Source: JAJNPS01 sp031378845 (GTDB lineage Bacteria; Pseudomonadota; Alphaproteobacteria; Rhodobacterales; Rhodobacteraceae). From it: a stretch of 64,000 bases of DNA. Position numbers and translations under genes: made by a program. The notes beneath the pieces were generated by a model, which did not search any database, was not told the origin of the DNA, and was given only the letters and a program-made list of their open reading frames with translations. The stretch is from contig JANNES010000017.1 in NCBI GenBank assembly GCA_031378845.1, positions 1 to 64,000 on the forward strand, in the 5' to 3' direction. This document shows, piece after piece, positions 25,666 to 35,495 of this stretch (the stretch's first letter is position 1; every line of letters starts with the position of its first letter).

Positions 25666-26268
25666 TCAGGGGTTCAGGCGCTCAATTTGCCAACTGGCAC
25701 CAGAATCCGGACGTTGCCAGCAAAACCGGTCATGCAACCTGAATGCGCCATCGGCCCAAAACTCGATTTGCAGCGGTGTGATGCGAATTCCGCCCCAGAA
25801 TGGCGGGCGCGGTGGATTCAAACCGTGTTGAGCGGTCACTTTTGCCACTTCGGCCATCAAAACGGCGCGTCCCGACAATGGCGACGATTGCTCCGAGGCC
25901 CACGCGCCAAGGCGCGATTTCAGACTGCGGCTGGCGTAATAGGCGTCAGCCTGGGGCCCCTCCTCGCGGCTGGTAAGCCCGCGCACGCGAATTTGGCGGC
26001 GCAGTGATTTCCAGTGCAGAACAAAGGCGGCTTTGCCGCTGGCGGCGATCTCCCGGCCCTTAGCAGACCCATAATTGGTGTAAAATACAAAGGCTGATTC
26101 CTCAATTTCCCGCAACAGGACCATGCGCGCATTCGGCATCCCGTTCGCGTCGACCGTCGCCAGCGCGATAGCGTCGGGGTCATTGGGCTCAACCCGCTCT
26201 GCCTCGGCCAGCCACGCGCGGGCGATCTGAAAGGGGTCATCCCCAGCAAAAATGCCGTCTCGGTCCAT
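25666..26268 (-). CDS. pdxH: Pyridoxamine 5'-phosphate oxidase
   Basis: 200 residues, the usual PdxH size, from the ATG at 26268 behind GGAAGGA. FMN-binding segments (RMVLLRE, FYTNYGSAKGREI) and the C-terminal signature region (PPFWGGIRITPLQIEFW, then RLHDR) are present. Oxidises pyridoxine/pyridoxamine phosphate to PLP. Divergent from fabI, with 103 bases between the two start codons. Confidence 0.95.
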   Translation of the reverse strand: MDRDGIFAGDDPFQIARAWLAEAERVEPNDPDAIALATVDANGMPNARMVLLREIEESAFVFYTNYGSAKGREIAASGKAAFVLHWKSLRRQIRVRGLTSREEGPQADAYYASRSLKSRLGAWASEQSSPLSGRAVLMAEVAKVTAQHGLNPPRPPFWGGIRITPLQIEFWADGAFRLHDRFCWQRPDSGASWQIERLNP

Positions 26269-26371
26269 CGCTTTCAATCCTTCCGAGGCCAACGGGACCC
26301 GCACCTTGATGCGGCCCCGCTCTTCGCCTACACGTTTCCCTAGGCGCACAAGGATGGGTGAGGGTCAGCGA

Positions 26372-27202
26372 ATGTCAACCGGACTGATGGCAGGCAAGCG
26401 GGGTCTCATCATGGGACTGGCCAATGACAAATCCATTGCCTGGGGCATCGCTCAAGCCATCGCAGCCCAAGGCGCCGAGATCGCCTTTTCCTATCAGGGT
26501 GAGGCGCTGAAAAAGCGGGTGGAGCCACTGGCCGCAAGCATCGGGATGACGGAATTCGTGGAATGCGATGTCGGCGACGAGGCGTCGATGGACGCGCTTT
26601 TTGCCCGGCTCGCGGCGCTCTGGGGCAAGATCGACTTTCTGGTCCATGCAATCGGCTTTTCGGACAAGAACGAATTGCGCGGCCGCTATGTTGATACCTC
26701 CCGCGCGAATTTCCTGATGACGATGGATATCTCGGTCTATTCCTTTACGGCGGTTTGCCAGCGTGCCGCCGCCATGATGCCCGATGGGGGAAGCCTGCTG
26801 ACGCTGACCTATTACGGGGCGGAAAAGGTCATGCCGCACTACAACGTGATGGGCATTGCCAAGGCGGGACTTGAGGCTTCCGTCAAGTACCTCGCAGAGG
26901 ATCTGGGCAAGGACGGCATTCGCGTCAACGCGATCTCGGCCGGGCCGATCAAGACGCTTGCCGCGTCCGGCATCGGCGATTTCCGCTATATCATGAAGTG
27001 GAACGAGTTGAACTCGCCGCTGCGCCGCAACGTGACCCAAGAAGAGGTCGGCAAAGCGTCGCTTTACCTTTTGTCGGACCTCGGCTCGGGCACCACCGGC
27101 GAAAACCTGCATGTCGATGCGGGCTACCACGTCGTTGGCATGAAGGCGGTGGATGCGCCTGATATCGACGTGGTGACCGGCAAGAAAGAGGCCGGGCAAT
27201 GA
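26372..27202 (+). CDS. fabI: Enoyl-ACP reductase FabI
   Basis: 276 residues. SDR fold with the FabI-type N-terminus GLIMGLANDKSIAWGIA and the catalytic Tyr-x6-Lys in HYNVMGIAKAGLEAS, followed by RVNAISAGPIKTLAASGI. Last reduction of each fatty-acid elongation round. The ATG at 26372 is chosen because the family starts about 12 residues before GLIMG; the frame opens further upstream over the pdxH promoter. Stop overlaps the next ATG (ATGA). Confidence 0.95.
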   Translation: MSTGLMAGKRGLIMGLANDKSIAWGIAQAIAAQGAEIAFSYQGEALKKRVEPLAASIGMTEFVECDVGDEASMDALFARLAALWGKIDFLVHAIGFSDKNELRGRYVDTSRANFLMTMDISVYSFTAVCQRAAAMMPDGGSLLTLTYYGAEKVMPHYNVMGIAKAGLEASVKYLAEDLGKDGIRVNAISAGPIKTLAASGIGDFRYIMKWNELNSPLRRNVTQEEVGKASLYLLSDLGSGTTGENLHVDAGYHVVGMKAVDAPDIDVVTGKKEAGQ

Positions 27203-27810
27203 GTCTCGCGGCGTTCCTGGCGGTGGCGGGCCTTTTGACGATGGGCGCGGTCAGCCCCGGACCGGCGGTGCTGATGTCGGCCCGTACCGGCGTCAGCGAA
27301 GGCCTGCGCACGGGGTTCTTTCTGTCGCTCGGCATCGGGGCGGGCGCGGTCTTCTGGGCGGTTTTGGCGCTCAGTGGGCTTGCTGTGATCTTCGAAGTGG
27401 CGCCAACGCTTCTCTGGGTGTTCAAGATCGCGGGGGGCCTCTACCTTGTCTGGATGGCCTACGGCATGTGGCGTGACGCTGCCGAACCCTTGCAAGATAT
27501 GACCGGCGCCCCGCCGCGTTCGGCAGTCTCGGCTTTCCGGCTTGGCCTGTTGACCCAGTTGTCGAACCCCAAACCCGCCGTTCTTCTCAGCGCCATCTTC
27601 ATCGGCACGGTCCCACCCGGCACGCCCAATTTGGTGCTTGTGGCGCTGCTGAGCTATCTTTTCACCGTCGAGACCGGCTGGAATACCATCGTCGCCCGGA
27701 TCTTCTCGCTCGACACCACCCGCCGCGCCTATACCGGAGCGAAGCCCGTGATCGACCGTACCTTTGGCGGTCTGCTGGGCCTGCTCGGGATCAAGATCGC
27801 TGCCACCTGA
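27199..27810 (+). CDS. LysE/RhtB family amino-acid exporter
   Basis: 203 residues, about six membrane helices. The N-terminal SPGPAVLMSARTGVSEGLRTG motif and QLSNPKPAVLL are typical of the LysE superfamily. The substrate cannot be told from sequence. Overlaps fabI by four bases, so it is probably co-transcribed with it. Confidence 0.9.
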   Translation: MSLAAFLAVAGLLTMGAVSPGPAVLMSARTGVSEGLRTGFFLSLGIGAGAVFWAVLALSGLAVIFEVAPTLLWVFKIAGGLYLVWMAYGMWRDAAEPLQDMTGAPPRSAVSAFRLGLLTQLSNPKPAVLLSAIFIGTVPPGTPNLVLVALLSYLFTVETGWNTIVARIFSLDTTRRAYTGAKPVIDRTFGGLLGLLGIKIAAT

Positions 27811-27821
27811 GGGAGCCTGCC

Positions 27822-28325
27822 ATGAACGACCGCCTGCCGCATGAAAAAGGGTTTCACGTCAGTTGGGACCAGATCCACCGCGATGCCCGTGCGCTGGCAT
27901 GGCGGCTGGACGGCAAGGGTCCCGACGGCGGGGCGTGGCGTGCAGTCGTCGGCATCACCCGTGGCGGCCTTGTCCCCGCGATGATCGTAAGCCGCGAGCT
28001 TGACGTCCGCGTCGTCGACACGATCAGCGTCAAAAGCTACAGCCACCAGTCCCAGATGGAGGCGCAGATCACCAAATCCCCGCAGGCCGAGCTAATGGGC
28101 GACGGCACCGGTATTCTGATCGTCGATGATCTGGTCGATACCGGCAAGACGCTGGAATTGGTGCGCAGGTTATACCCCCGCGCCCATTTCGCGACCGTCT
28201 ATGCCAAGCCGTCTGGCAAGCCGATGGTCGACAGCTACATCACCGAGGTCAGTCAGGACACGTGGATCTTTTTCCCGTGGGACATGGCGCTGCAATATGT
28301 GCAACCGATGCGCGGCACGGACTGA
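27822..28325 (+). CDS. gpt: Xanthine phosphoribosyltransferase
   Basis: 167 residues. The PRPP-binding motif ILIVDDLVDTGKT, the N-terminal GITRGGLVPA and the terminal IFFPWDMALQY match bacterial Gpt. Converts xanthine and guanine to their nucleotides. 11 bases after the LysE gene; GGGAG precedes the ATG. Confidence 0.92.
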   Translation: MNDRLPHEKGFHVSWDQIHRDARALAWRLDGKGPDGGAWRAVVGITRGGLVPAMIVSRELDVRVVDTISVKSYSHQSQMEAQITKSPQAELMGDGTGILIVDDLVDTGKTLELVRRLYPRAHFATVYAKPSGKPMVDSYITEVSQDTWIFFPWDMALQYVQPMRGTD

Positions 28326-28337
28326 CCCCGAATACTC

Positions 28338-28850
28338 ATGCAAATCCAGACCCGCCCCAAGACCGCAAAGGTCCTGCACTGGCTTTTCGAGGCCAGCCTT
28401 GTCATCAAGGGGGCGCTGACGGGGTCCGAGGCTTTGGCGGGGCTGGGGCTTTTGCTTGTGCCCAATGCTATGGTGGCACGGCTGGTCTACTGGTTGACGC
28501 ACTTTGAGATCGCCGAAGACCCGACCGACACGATGGCCACCTGGACGCTGCGTGCGATTGAGCAGTTTCCGATCGGGACGCAACATTTCTACGCCATATA
28601 TCTGATGTTCCATGGCGGGTTAAAGCTGGGGATTGTCCTGTTGCTTTGGCGGCGGGTCATGTGGGCGTATCCTGCGGGCATGGTCGTGTTGGCGGGGTTC
28701 GTGGTCTATCAGCTTTATGAATTCGTGCATTCCGGCTCCCCCTTCTTGTTGATGCTGGCGGTTTTTGACCTGATCATGATCGCGCTCATCTGGCAGGAAT
28801 ACCGTGCGCTGAAACTTGCATCGCCCCGGACCGCCCGCCCCAACGCATGA
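28338..28850 (+). CDS. DUF2127 membrane protein
   Basis: 170 residues with about four membrane helices. LHWLFEASLVIKGALTGSEAL and the FYAIYLMFHGGLKLGIVLLLW segment fit DUF2127. Function unknown. It sits between gpt and an aminotransferase in a same-strand run. Confidence 0.85.
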   Translation: MQIQTRPKTAKVLHWLFEASLVIKGALTGSEALAGLGLLLVPNAMVARLVYWLTHFEIAEDPTDTMATWTLRAIEQFPIGTQHFYAIYLMFHGGLKLGIVLLLWRRVMWAYPAGMVVLAGFVVYQLYEFVHSGSPFLLMLAVFDLIMIALIWQEYRALKLASPRTARPNA

Positions 28851-28867
28851 TCCGCAAAGGACCCGCC

Positions 28868-30061
28868 ATGGCCCTCGTTCTGAACCCCGCGATGCGTGCG
28901 ACCGACCCGCCCCCGGTGATGGAGGCGCGCCGCTGGATGCTGGGCGTGACCTTTCCCGAAAGCCGCCCGCTGATCAATGTCAGCCAAGCCGCCCCGGTGG
29001 CCTCGCCGCCCCTCGGCCTGCGCCAGGCTTTGGCCGAAGCCGCCCTGAACGACCCCCAAGCCCATCTTTACGGCCCCGTCCTGGGCCTGCCTGCATTGCG
29101 CGAGGAGATCGCCGCCCAATGGTCGCGTGCCTATGGCGGCCGGATTGACGCCGCACAGGTCGCGATCACCCAAGGCTGCAATCAGGCCTTTACCGCCGTG
29201 ATGTCGACGCTGGCCGGACCGGGGGATGAGGTCATTTTGCCCACGCCATGGTACTTCAACCACAAGATGTGGCTCGACATGTCGTCGGTCACCGCCGTGG
29301 CGCTGCCCACAGGTCAGGGCCTCGTGCCCGATGCCGCTGACGCCGCGCGCCTGATCACACCGCGCACCCGTGCCATCGTGCTGGTCAGCCCCAACAATCC
29401 CGGCGGCGTGGAGTATCCCGCCGAGACGCTGACAGCCTTTGCATCCCTCGCCCGCGCCAAAGGGATTGCGCTGGTGGTCGATGAGACTTACCGCGATTTC
29501 GACAGCCGCCATTCCCTGCAAACCGGCGGCCGCCCGCATGACCTTTTTGCCGATCCCGACTGGGCCGACACGCTGATCCAGCTTTACAGTTTCTCCAAGG
29601 CCTACCGTCTGACCGGTCACCGCGTCGGCGCCATCACGGCCAGCGTCGCCCGGCTGGCCGAGGTGGAGAAATTCCTCGATACCGTCGCCATCTGCCCAAG
29701 CCAGTTGGGCCAGATCGGTGCCCTCTGGGGGATGCAGAATCTGGGCGATTGGGTGGCCGACGAGCGCCTCGAGATCCTCGCCCGCCGCGATGCCATGACA
29801 AGCGGTTTTGCCGCCCTTCAGGGCTGGCGGCTTTTGGGCTGCGGCGCCTACTTCGCCTATGTCGCGCACCCGTTCGATCTGCCCTCGGACCAGGTCTGCA
29901 AGCGGCTGGTAAGCGATTGCAGCATCCTGATGCTGCCCGGCACGATGTTCCAGCCGATGGGGTCAGTCGAGGGCCGCGCGCAGATCCGCATCGCATTTGC
30001 CAATGTGGACGCCGCCGGGATCGCCACCCTTTTCGCACGCCTCGGCCCCTGGCATCCATGA
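28868..30061 (+). CDS. Class I/II aminotransferase
   Basis: 397 residues from ATG 28868, preferred over the overlapping ATG 28847 because AAAGGA lies seven bases before it. Fold-type I PLP enzyme: GCNQAF near the phosphate loop, VSPNNPGGVEYP, VVDETYRDFD, and the Schiff-base Lys in LYSFSKAYRLTGHRVGA. The general group covers aspartate, aromatic and alanine aminotransferases; I cannot pick the substrate. Genes upstream are on the same strand. Confidence 0.88.
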   Translation: MALVLNPAMRATDPPPVMEARRWMLGVTFPESRPLINVSQAAPVASPPLGLRQALAEAALNDPQAHLYGPVLGLPALREEIAAQWSRAYGGRIDAAQVAITQGCNQAFTAVMSTLAGPGDEVILPTPWYFNHKMWLDMSSVTAVALPTGQGLVPDAADAARLITPRTRAIVLVSPNNPGGVEYPAETLTAFASLARAKGIALVVDETYRDFDSRHSLQTGGRPHDLFADPDWADTLIQLYSFSKAYRLTGHRVGAITASVARLAEVEKFLDTVAICPSQLGQIGALWGMQNLGDWVADERLEILARRDAMTSGFAALQGWRLLGCGAYFAYVAHPFDLPSDQVCKRLVSDCSILMLPGTMFQPMGSVEGRAQIRIAFANVDAAGIATLFARLGPWHP

Positions 30062-30145
30062 GTTGCCCCGCGCGTCACGCCGATCTTGCCCCGGCGTGTC
30101 TCTGCGCATAGACAGGCCCGAACTTTTGCACGAAAAGGCGACGCG

Positions 30146-32017
30146 ATGGCCAAGGACAGCACCACCGAACACCCCAAGCGCGCCAGCGCCGCAAAGGGCT
30201 TTGCCGTCTGGACGATGTTGATCATGCTCATCATCGGCCTTGGTGGATTTGGCATCACCAGCTTTGGCGGTAGCACGACCAAGATCGGTTCGGTCGGTGG
30301 CCGCGCGATCAGCACCGATGACTATGCCCGCGCCTTGCGCACCGAGGTGGACGCCTTTTCGCAGCAATTCGGCCAGGCCCTGACGATGGAACAGGCAACC
30401 GCCCTTGGCATCGACCGCAAGGCGCTGGGAAGTCTGGTGAACGAAACCGCACTGGATGTCGAAACCGCGCGGATCGGCCTGTCGGTCGGTGATGCGCGTC
30501 TGGCCACAGAACTCGCGGCCATCCCCAGCTTTCATGACGCCTCAGGAAAGTTTGATCGCGCTTTTTACACCGAGGCGCTTGCACGCAACGGGCTGAACAC
30601 CTCAGAATTTGAATCGCGCCTGCGCGAAAGCCTTGGTCGAGGCCTGCTGCAGGGTGCCGTCTCTGGCGGCTTTACCGCGCCCAAGCCCGTCGTCGACACG
30701 CTTCACGCCTATATTGCCGAACGGCGCGGCTTTTCGCTTTTGCGGCTGGCACCTGCTGATCTCGCGGCGCTGCCGGTAGCGCCCAGCGAAGATGTGCTGA
30801 ACGCCTACTACACCGAGAATATCGCGAATTTCACCAAGCCCGAGGCCAAGCGGATCAGCTATGCGGCGCTTTTGCCCGAGACCCTTGCCCCGACCATGCC
30901 GGTGGACGAAGAAAAACTCAAAGCGCTTTATGACAGCAGGATCGACGAGTTTGTCGCGCCCGAAAAGCGCATCGTCGAACAACTGGTCTATCCTGATGCG
31001 GCGGCCGCCACAGCCGCCAAGGCGCGGCTTGATGCAGGCGAGACGTTCGAGACGTTGGTTGCTGACCGCGGCTTGACGCTGGAGGCGATCGACCTTGGCG
31101 ATGTCAGCGAGGCCGAGCTTGGCCCGGCGGGCGCTGGCGTTTTTGCATTGACGGAACCCGGCGTCGTGGGCCCGCTGCAATCGTCCATCGGCCCTGCGAT
31201 CTATCGCATGAATGCGATCCTTCCCGCGCAGAACATCGCGCTCGACGAGGTGCGCGCAGACCTGCAGACCGACTTGCAGATCGACACCGCCCGCCGCGCC
31301 ATTGGTGATCGGATCGAGGGACTGGATGACATGATCGCAGCCGGTGGCGCGCTTGAAGACCTCGCAAAAGAAGATGGCGTGACGCTTGCAACCCTCGATT
31401 ATGCGCATGGCGCCCCCAATGACGAAGGAATCGCAGGTTATGCCGCGTTTCGTGACGCCGCCGACGCACTCGAAGAAGGCGTCACCACCGACATGATCGT
31501 GCTGGATGATGGCGGGCTGGTGGCCCTGCGACTGGACGAGATCGTCCCGCCCGCGCCGATCCCCTTTGCCGAAGCGCGCGCCGATGTTCTGGCGGTCTGG
31601 ATCGCCGATCAAACCGCCAAGGCGCTTACTGGCCGCGCCATCGAGATCAAGGCAGCCGTTGACGGCGGCGCGTCGTTGGGCAGCTTTGGGATCGTCGATG
31701 TGACCTCCGAAATCGCGCGCGACGGGCAGACCGAAAGCGCACTCCAGGGCCTGATGACGGCGGTTTTCGAGATGGCCAAAGGCGATGTGCGGGTGATCGA
31801 CGAGGCAGGCTTTGTCGGCATCGTCCAACTGAATACGATCACCCTCGCAGCCACCGATGATGCGGCGGCCACGGCTCTCAAGGCGGCCATTGCCGCGCAG
31901 GTCCAGCAAGCCATCGCAAATGACGCCTTTGCGGCCTTTACCAGTGCCATTACGACCGAGGCCGGGATCCACCTGGATCAGGGCGCGATCAGCGCCGTCA
32001 AGAACCAGATGCCCTAG
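30146..32017 (+). CDS. ppiD: Periplasmic peptidyl-prolyl isomerase PpiD-like
   Basis: 623 residues. Short cytoplasmic N-terminus, one membrane anchor (about 16-40), a SurA_N-type chaperone region (40-240), a parvulin-like rotamase domain (about 245-365) and a second C-terminal chaperone part. Family length is near 620. Anchored in the inner membrane facing the periplasm, helping newly secreted proteins fold. The ATG at 30146 follows AAAAGG. Only nine bases separate it from trpE. Confidence 0.9.
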   Translation: MAKDSTTEHPKRASAAKGFAVWTMLIMLIIGLGGFGITSFGGSTTKIGSVGGRAISTDDYARALRTEVDAFSQQFGQALTMEQATALGIDRKALGSLVNETALDVETARIGLSVGDARLATELAAIPSFHDASGKFDRAFYTEALARNGLNTSEFESRLRESLGRGLLQGAVSGGFTAPKPVVDTLHAYIAERRGFSLLRLAPADLAALPVAPSEDVLNAYYTENIANFTKPEAKRISYAALLPETLAPTMPVDEEKLKALYDSRIDEFVAPEKRIVEQLVYPDAAAATAAKARLDAGETFETLVADRGLTLEAIDLGDVSEAELGPAGAGVFALTEPGVVGPLQSSIGPAIYRMNAILPAQNIALDEVRADLQTDLQIDTARRAIGDRIEGLDDMIAAGGALEDLAKEDGVTLATLDYAHGAPNDEGIAGYAAFRDAADALEEGVTTDMIVLDDGGLVALRLDEIVPPAPIPFAEARADVLAVWIADQTAKALTGRAIEIKAAVDGGASLGSFGIVDVTSEIARDGQTESALQGLMTAVFEMAKGDVRVIDEAGFVGIVQLNTITLAATDDAAATALKAAIAAQVQQAIANDAFAAFTSAITTEAGIHLDQGAISAVKNQMP

Positions 32018-32026
32018 GGAAAGCCG

Positions 32027-33535
32027 ATGCAGCTCAGCCCCTCTTTCGACGCGTTTGAGGCTGGCTGGGCCGCCGGGGCCAATCAGGTGGTCTGGGCGCG
32101 ACTTGCGGCCGACCTCGATACACCCGTGAGCCTGATGCTGAAACTGGCCGAGGCGCGCAGCGACACCTTCATGCTTGAAAGCGTTACCGGCGGCGAGATA
32201 AGGGGCCGCTATTCCGTCGTGGGGATGAAGCCCGACCTGATCTGGCAATGCCGGAATGGCACCAGCCGCATCAACCGCGAGGCGCGCTTTGATCCCGCAG
32301 CGTTTGCCCCGCTCGACGGCCATCCGCTGGACACCCTGCGTGCGCTGATCGCCGAAAGCCGAGTTGCAATGCCCGACGACCTGCCGCCCGTCGCGGTCGG
32401 TCTTTTCGGTTATCTCGGCTATGACATGATCCGGCTTGTCGAACATCTGCCGGACGTGAATCCCGATCCTTTGGGGGTGCCGGATGCAGTAATGCTGCGC
32501 CCTTCGGTCGTGGCGGTGCTGGACGGCGTCAAGGGCGAGGTCACGATCGTCGCCCCGGCTTGGGCTGCGTCGGGTCTGTCGGCACGCGCGGCCTACGCAC
32601 AGGCGGCGGAGCGTGTGATGGACGCCTTGCGCGACCTTGACCGCGCCCCGGCCGTGGCCCGGGATCTGGGTGAAGCGGCAACAGTTGGCGCGCCGCGCTC
32701 AAACTTTACGCACCAAGGCTACAAGGCAGCCGTCGAAAAGGCCAAGGACTACATCCGTGCGGGTGACATCTTTCAGGTGGTCCCATCCCAACGCTGGGCG
32801 TTGGATTTCCGGCTTGCACCTTTCGCGCTTTATCGATCGTTGCGGCGCACCAATCCCTCACCGTTCATGTTCTTTTTCAACTTTGGCGGCTTTCAGGTCA
32901 TCGGTGCGAGCCCGGAAATCCTCGTCCGCCTGCGCGATGGCGAGGTGACGATCCGCCCCATCGCGGGCACCCGAAAACGCGGCGCCACCCCCGAAGAGGA
33001 TCGCGCGCTGGAGGCGGATCTGCTGGCCGACCAAAAGGAACTGGCCGAGCATCTGATGCTGTTGGACCTTGGCCGCAACGACGTCGGTCGCGTCGCCCGC
33101 GTCGGCACCGTACGTGCGACCGAACAGTTCATCATCGAACGCTATTCCCACGTCATGCACATCGTCTCAAACGTCGTCGGCGAGATTGCCGAGGGCGAGG
33201 ATGCGCTGTCGGCCCTGCTCGCGGGCCTTCCCGCAGGCACCGTGTCGGGCGCGCCAAAGGTCCGTGCCATGCAGATCATTGACGAGCTGGAGCCCGAAAA
33301 GCGCGGCGTTTATGGCGGCGGCGTGGGCTATTTTGCCGCCAACGGCGAGATGGATTTCTGCATTGCCCTGCGCACCGCCGTGCTGAAGGACGAGATTCTC
33401 TATATCCAGGCCGGGGGCGGCGTTGTCTATGACAGCGATCCCGAGGCCGAATATCAAGAAACCGTCAACAAATCCAACGCCTTGCGCCGGGCTGCCCAAG
33501 ATGCGGGACGGTTTGCAGGGCGCGGCAACAGCTAG
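32027..33535 (+). CDS. trpE: Anthranilate synthase component I
   Basis: 502 residues. Anth_synt_I N-terminal domain with ESVTGGEIRGRYSVVGM, and the chorismate-binding domain with PIAGTRKRGATPEED, LAEHLMLLDLGRNDVGR, GTVSGAPKVRAM and IQAGGGVVYDSDPEAEY. Makes anthranilate with TrpG. trpG is found 2 kb further, on the other side of an opposite-strand gene, so the trp genes form two transcription units. Confidence 0.97.
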   Translation: MQLSPSFDAFEAGWAAGANQVVWARLAADLDTPVSLMLKLAEARSDTFMLESVTGGEIRGRYSVVGMKPDLIWQCRNGTSRINREARFDPAAFAPLDGHPLDTLRALIAESRVAMPDDLPPVAVGLFGYLGYDMIRLVEHLPDVNPDPLGVPDAVMLRPSVVAVLDGVKGEVTIVAPAWAASGLSARAAYAQAAERVMDALRDLDRAPAVARDLGEAATVGAPRSNFTHQGYKAAVEKAKDYIRAGDIFQVVPSQRWALDFRLAPFALYRSLRRTNPSPFMFFFNFGGFQVIGASPEILVRLRDGEVTIRPIAGTRKRGATPEEDRALEADLLADQKELAEHLMLLDLGRNDVGRVARVGTVRATEQFIIERYSHVMHIVSNVVGEIAEGEDALSALLAGLPAGTVSGAPKVRAMQIIDELEPEKRGVYGGGVGYFAANGEMDFCIALRTAVLKDEILYIQAGGGVVYDSDPEAEYQETVNKSNALRRAAQDAGRFAGRGNS

Positions 33536-33541
33536 ACCGGG

Positions 33542-35341
33542 TCAGTTCACTGACAATGCTGCCGTGATCGGGGCCAGGATTATCGTGGCAGACCGCCCTT
33601 CCAGCCCCCATGCAATCAGCGCCTGAATCGTTTCCGGGCGGGTTTGTCCGATGACCACGACGCGGCCCTCTTGTGCTGCGCGAAACGCTGCGCGGTCCAG
33701 ATAGCGGCGCACGGTTTCGACCGACTCCTGCGCGGAGTCGAGGCTGCGAAAGGCCATGACCGACGGCAACCCTTCGCGCCGCGCCACCTGATCGGCGGCG
33801 TTCAGACCCGCGTCCCATGTGACAAGGCCGCGCCCCTGCGCCGCCAGGATCGGCACGATCTGTGTCGCAAGTGGGCGATTGTCCTGAAACACCGGATCGA
33901 CCTGCTCCAGCACCGCGACCGCCTCCGGCAGCCGTTCGGACAGAGCCGCAAAGCTGACCTCAAGATCAGAAGCCGTCGCACCTTTGGGGATACCTGTGGC
34001 CAGCATCAACACTTCTTGCCCGGCGGCGCGATAGATTGCGGCATGATCCGCCGCCGCGGGATCCAGCGGATCGATCGCAAAGCTGACAGGAAATGGCAGC
34101 TCTGCCAGAGACTTGCGATCCAGATCAGCGGCGCCGCTATCGATGAGGATGATGCTGAAGACCGGTTTCTGGTCAGGGTTCTCAAACGCGCGGGCAAAAC
34201 GGACCAACGGCGTGGCATCCCCCGGCGATGCCGGATCGCCAGTAACCGCGGTGGGGTCCACGGTGTCACCGATCCGTGGCAGACGCCCGGTCACAACGCC
34301 GTCAACCTCGCCGCTCAGGCGTGGTGATGCGTCCAGCGTGGCCGCATTCTCGTCTGCCAAGGGCGCATCTTCGGTCAAGATCCGCGGCTCGGGCTCTTGC
34401 GGTGACGCGGGCGGCGCGTCAATCACGGGCGGGTCGGCCTCGACCAGGAGACCAGGCAGCGGGTCCTGGCCCGAAGGTTCGACCGGCGCGGGCACCGTTT
34501 CGGCCAGCACGGGGGGCGCGGTCTCCGCGACCGGCGGGGCTGCAGGCGCTGGTGCGGTGCCGGTTTCGATCCGAGGTGGGGCGGCGGGCGCGGCCGGCGC
34601 GGCAGGGGCCAGATCCGGGCTGAGCGTGGCAAGCGTGTCCGGCAACGCAGGGACCGGGCGCGTTTCTGCAGGTGCCGCAGCAACAGGTAGGCGGTCAGCG
34701 GACGGGACCGGGGCCAATGGCGCAACGGCTGTCAGCGCGTCAGGGGCCTTGAGTGCGACAGCCGTGTCGTTTGCGACTGTCTCGGTCACCACCGGCGCGG
34801 TTTGCGATGGCGCATTTGCCGCCGTCGTGTTGGCGGTGTCGTCTTTGGCGGTGTCGTCTTTGGCGGCGGGCTCCGCCGGCGCTGCGTCAACCGCGCGCAC
34901 AATTGCCTTTGGCACGTCGTCCACCTTGGTGGCCTGTTGCGCGGGGACCGGCGTCGTCGTCGCGCCAGACGGTGCGGGCGCAGTCGCTCCTTCGCCAGAT
35001 ACGTCATCAGCCTTCACTTTGTCCGGTGTCGCGGGCGAGACGGTGGGGTTTTCTGTGGCGTCCGGCGGTGTGACGGCCCCATCAGGGGCCGGTGCGACTT
35101 GCTCGGTCGGTGCCGGCGCTTTCGGCGTCACGGCACCGGCAGGCGCATCCAGAGCCGGTGTTGTGGGGGCTGCCTCGGTCTTGGCAGGTGGTGTCGTTTC
35201 GGCATTGCCAGCCGGTTCGGCAACAACGGCCGGGGTCAGCACGGGCCCTGCAGCGGGTGGTGCAAGATGAGACGTCACCGCCAGCGCGACGGCAGACAGC
35301 ACGCCACCGGCCAGAATTCCAGAAGCAAAACCGCGGATCAC
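33542..35341 (-). CDS. Divergent polysaccharide deacetylase family protein with long Ala/Pro linker
   Basis: 599 residues. The GTG at 35341 is chosen because GGAGGAG precedes it. An N-terminal membrane anchor (about 5-27) is followed by some 350 residues dominated by Ala, Pro, Thr, Val and Asp with no fold. The C-terminal 200 residues (from about KPVFSIILIDSGA) match the divergent polysaccharide deacetylase (YibQ-type) domain, with LPFPVSFAIDP and GLVTWDAGLNAADQVA. It probably works at the cell wall in the periplasm, the linker spanning the space. It sits convergent to trpE, ending six bases after its stop, and divergent to trpG. Confidence 0.85.
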   Translation of the reverse strand: MIRGFASGILAGGVLSAVALAVTSHLAPPAAGPVLTPAVVAEPAGNAETTPPAKTEAAPTTPALDAPAGAVTPKAPAPTEQVAPAPDGAVTPPDATENPTVSPATPDKVKADDVSGEGATAPAPSGATTTPVPAQQATKVDDVPKAIVRAVDAAPAEPAAKDDTAKDDTANTTAANAPSQTAPVVTETVANDTAVALKAPDALTAVAPLAPVPSADRLPVAAAPAETRPVPALPDTLATLSPDLAPAAPAAPAAPPRIETGTAPAPAAPPVAETAPPVLAETVPAPVEPSGQDPLPGLLVEADPPVIDAPPASPQEPEPRILTEDAPLADENAATLDASPRLSGEVDGVVTGRLPRIGDTVDPTAVTGDPASPGDATPLVRFARAFENPDQKPVFSIILIDSGAADLDRKSLAELPFPVSFAIDPLDPAAADHAAIYRAAGQEVLMLATGIPKGATASDLEVSFAALSERLPEAVAVLEQVDPVFQDNRPLATQIVPILAAQGRGLVTWDAGLNAADQVARREGLPSVMAFRSLDSAQESVETVRRYLDRAAFRAAQEGRVVVIGQTRPETIQALIAWGLEGRSATIILAPITAALSVN

Positions 35342-35495
35342 CTGCTCCTCCGTCGTTCCTGATTGCGGCAGTTTTCCCTGCCATTTCACGCAAGGCACCC
35401 GGGGTGTTCTCCCCTTGACGCCCAACGCCTGCTCTGCCCATCTATAGCAAGAGCCGCAACCGGCTTCACCCCCTATCCGGCGAGGCTACGGCAAG

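Noticed and set aside
30602..32446. 614-codon minus-strand frame
   Set aside because: Opposite ppiD and the start of trpE; no domain, no start signal.
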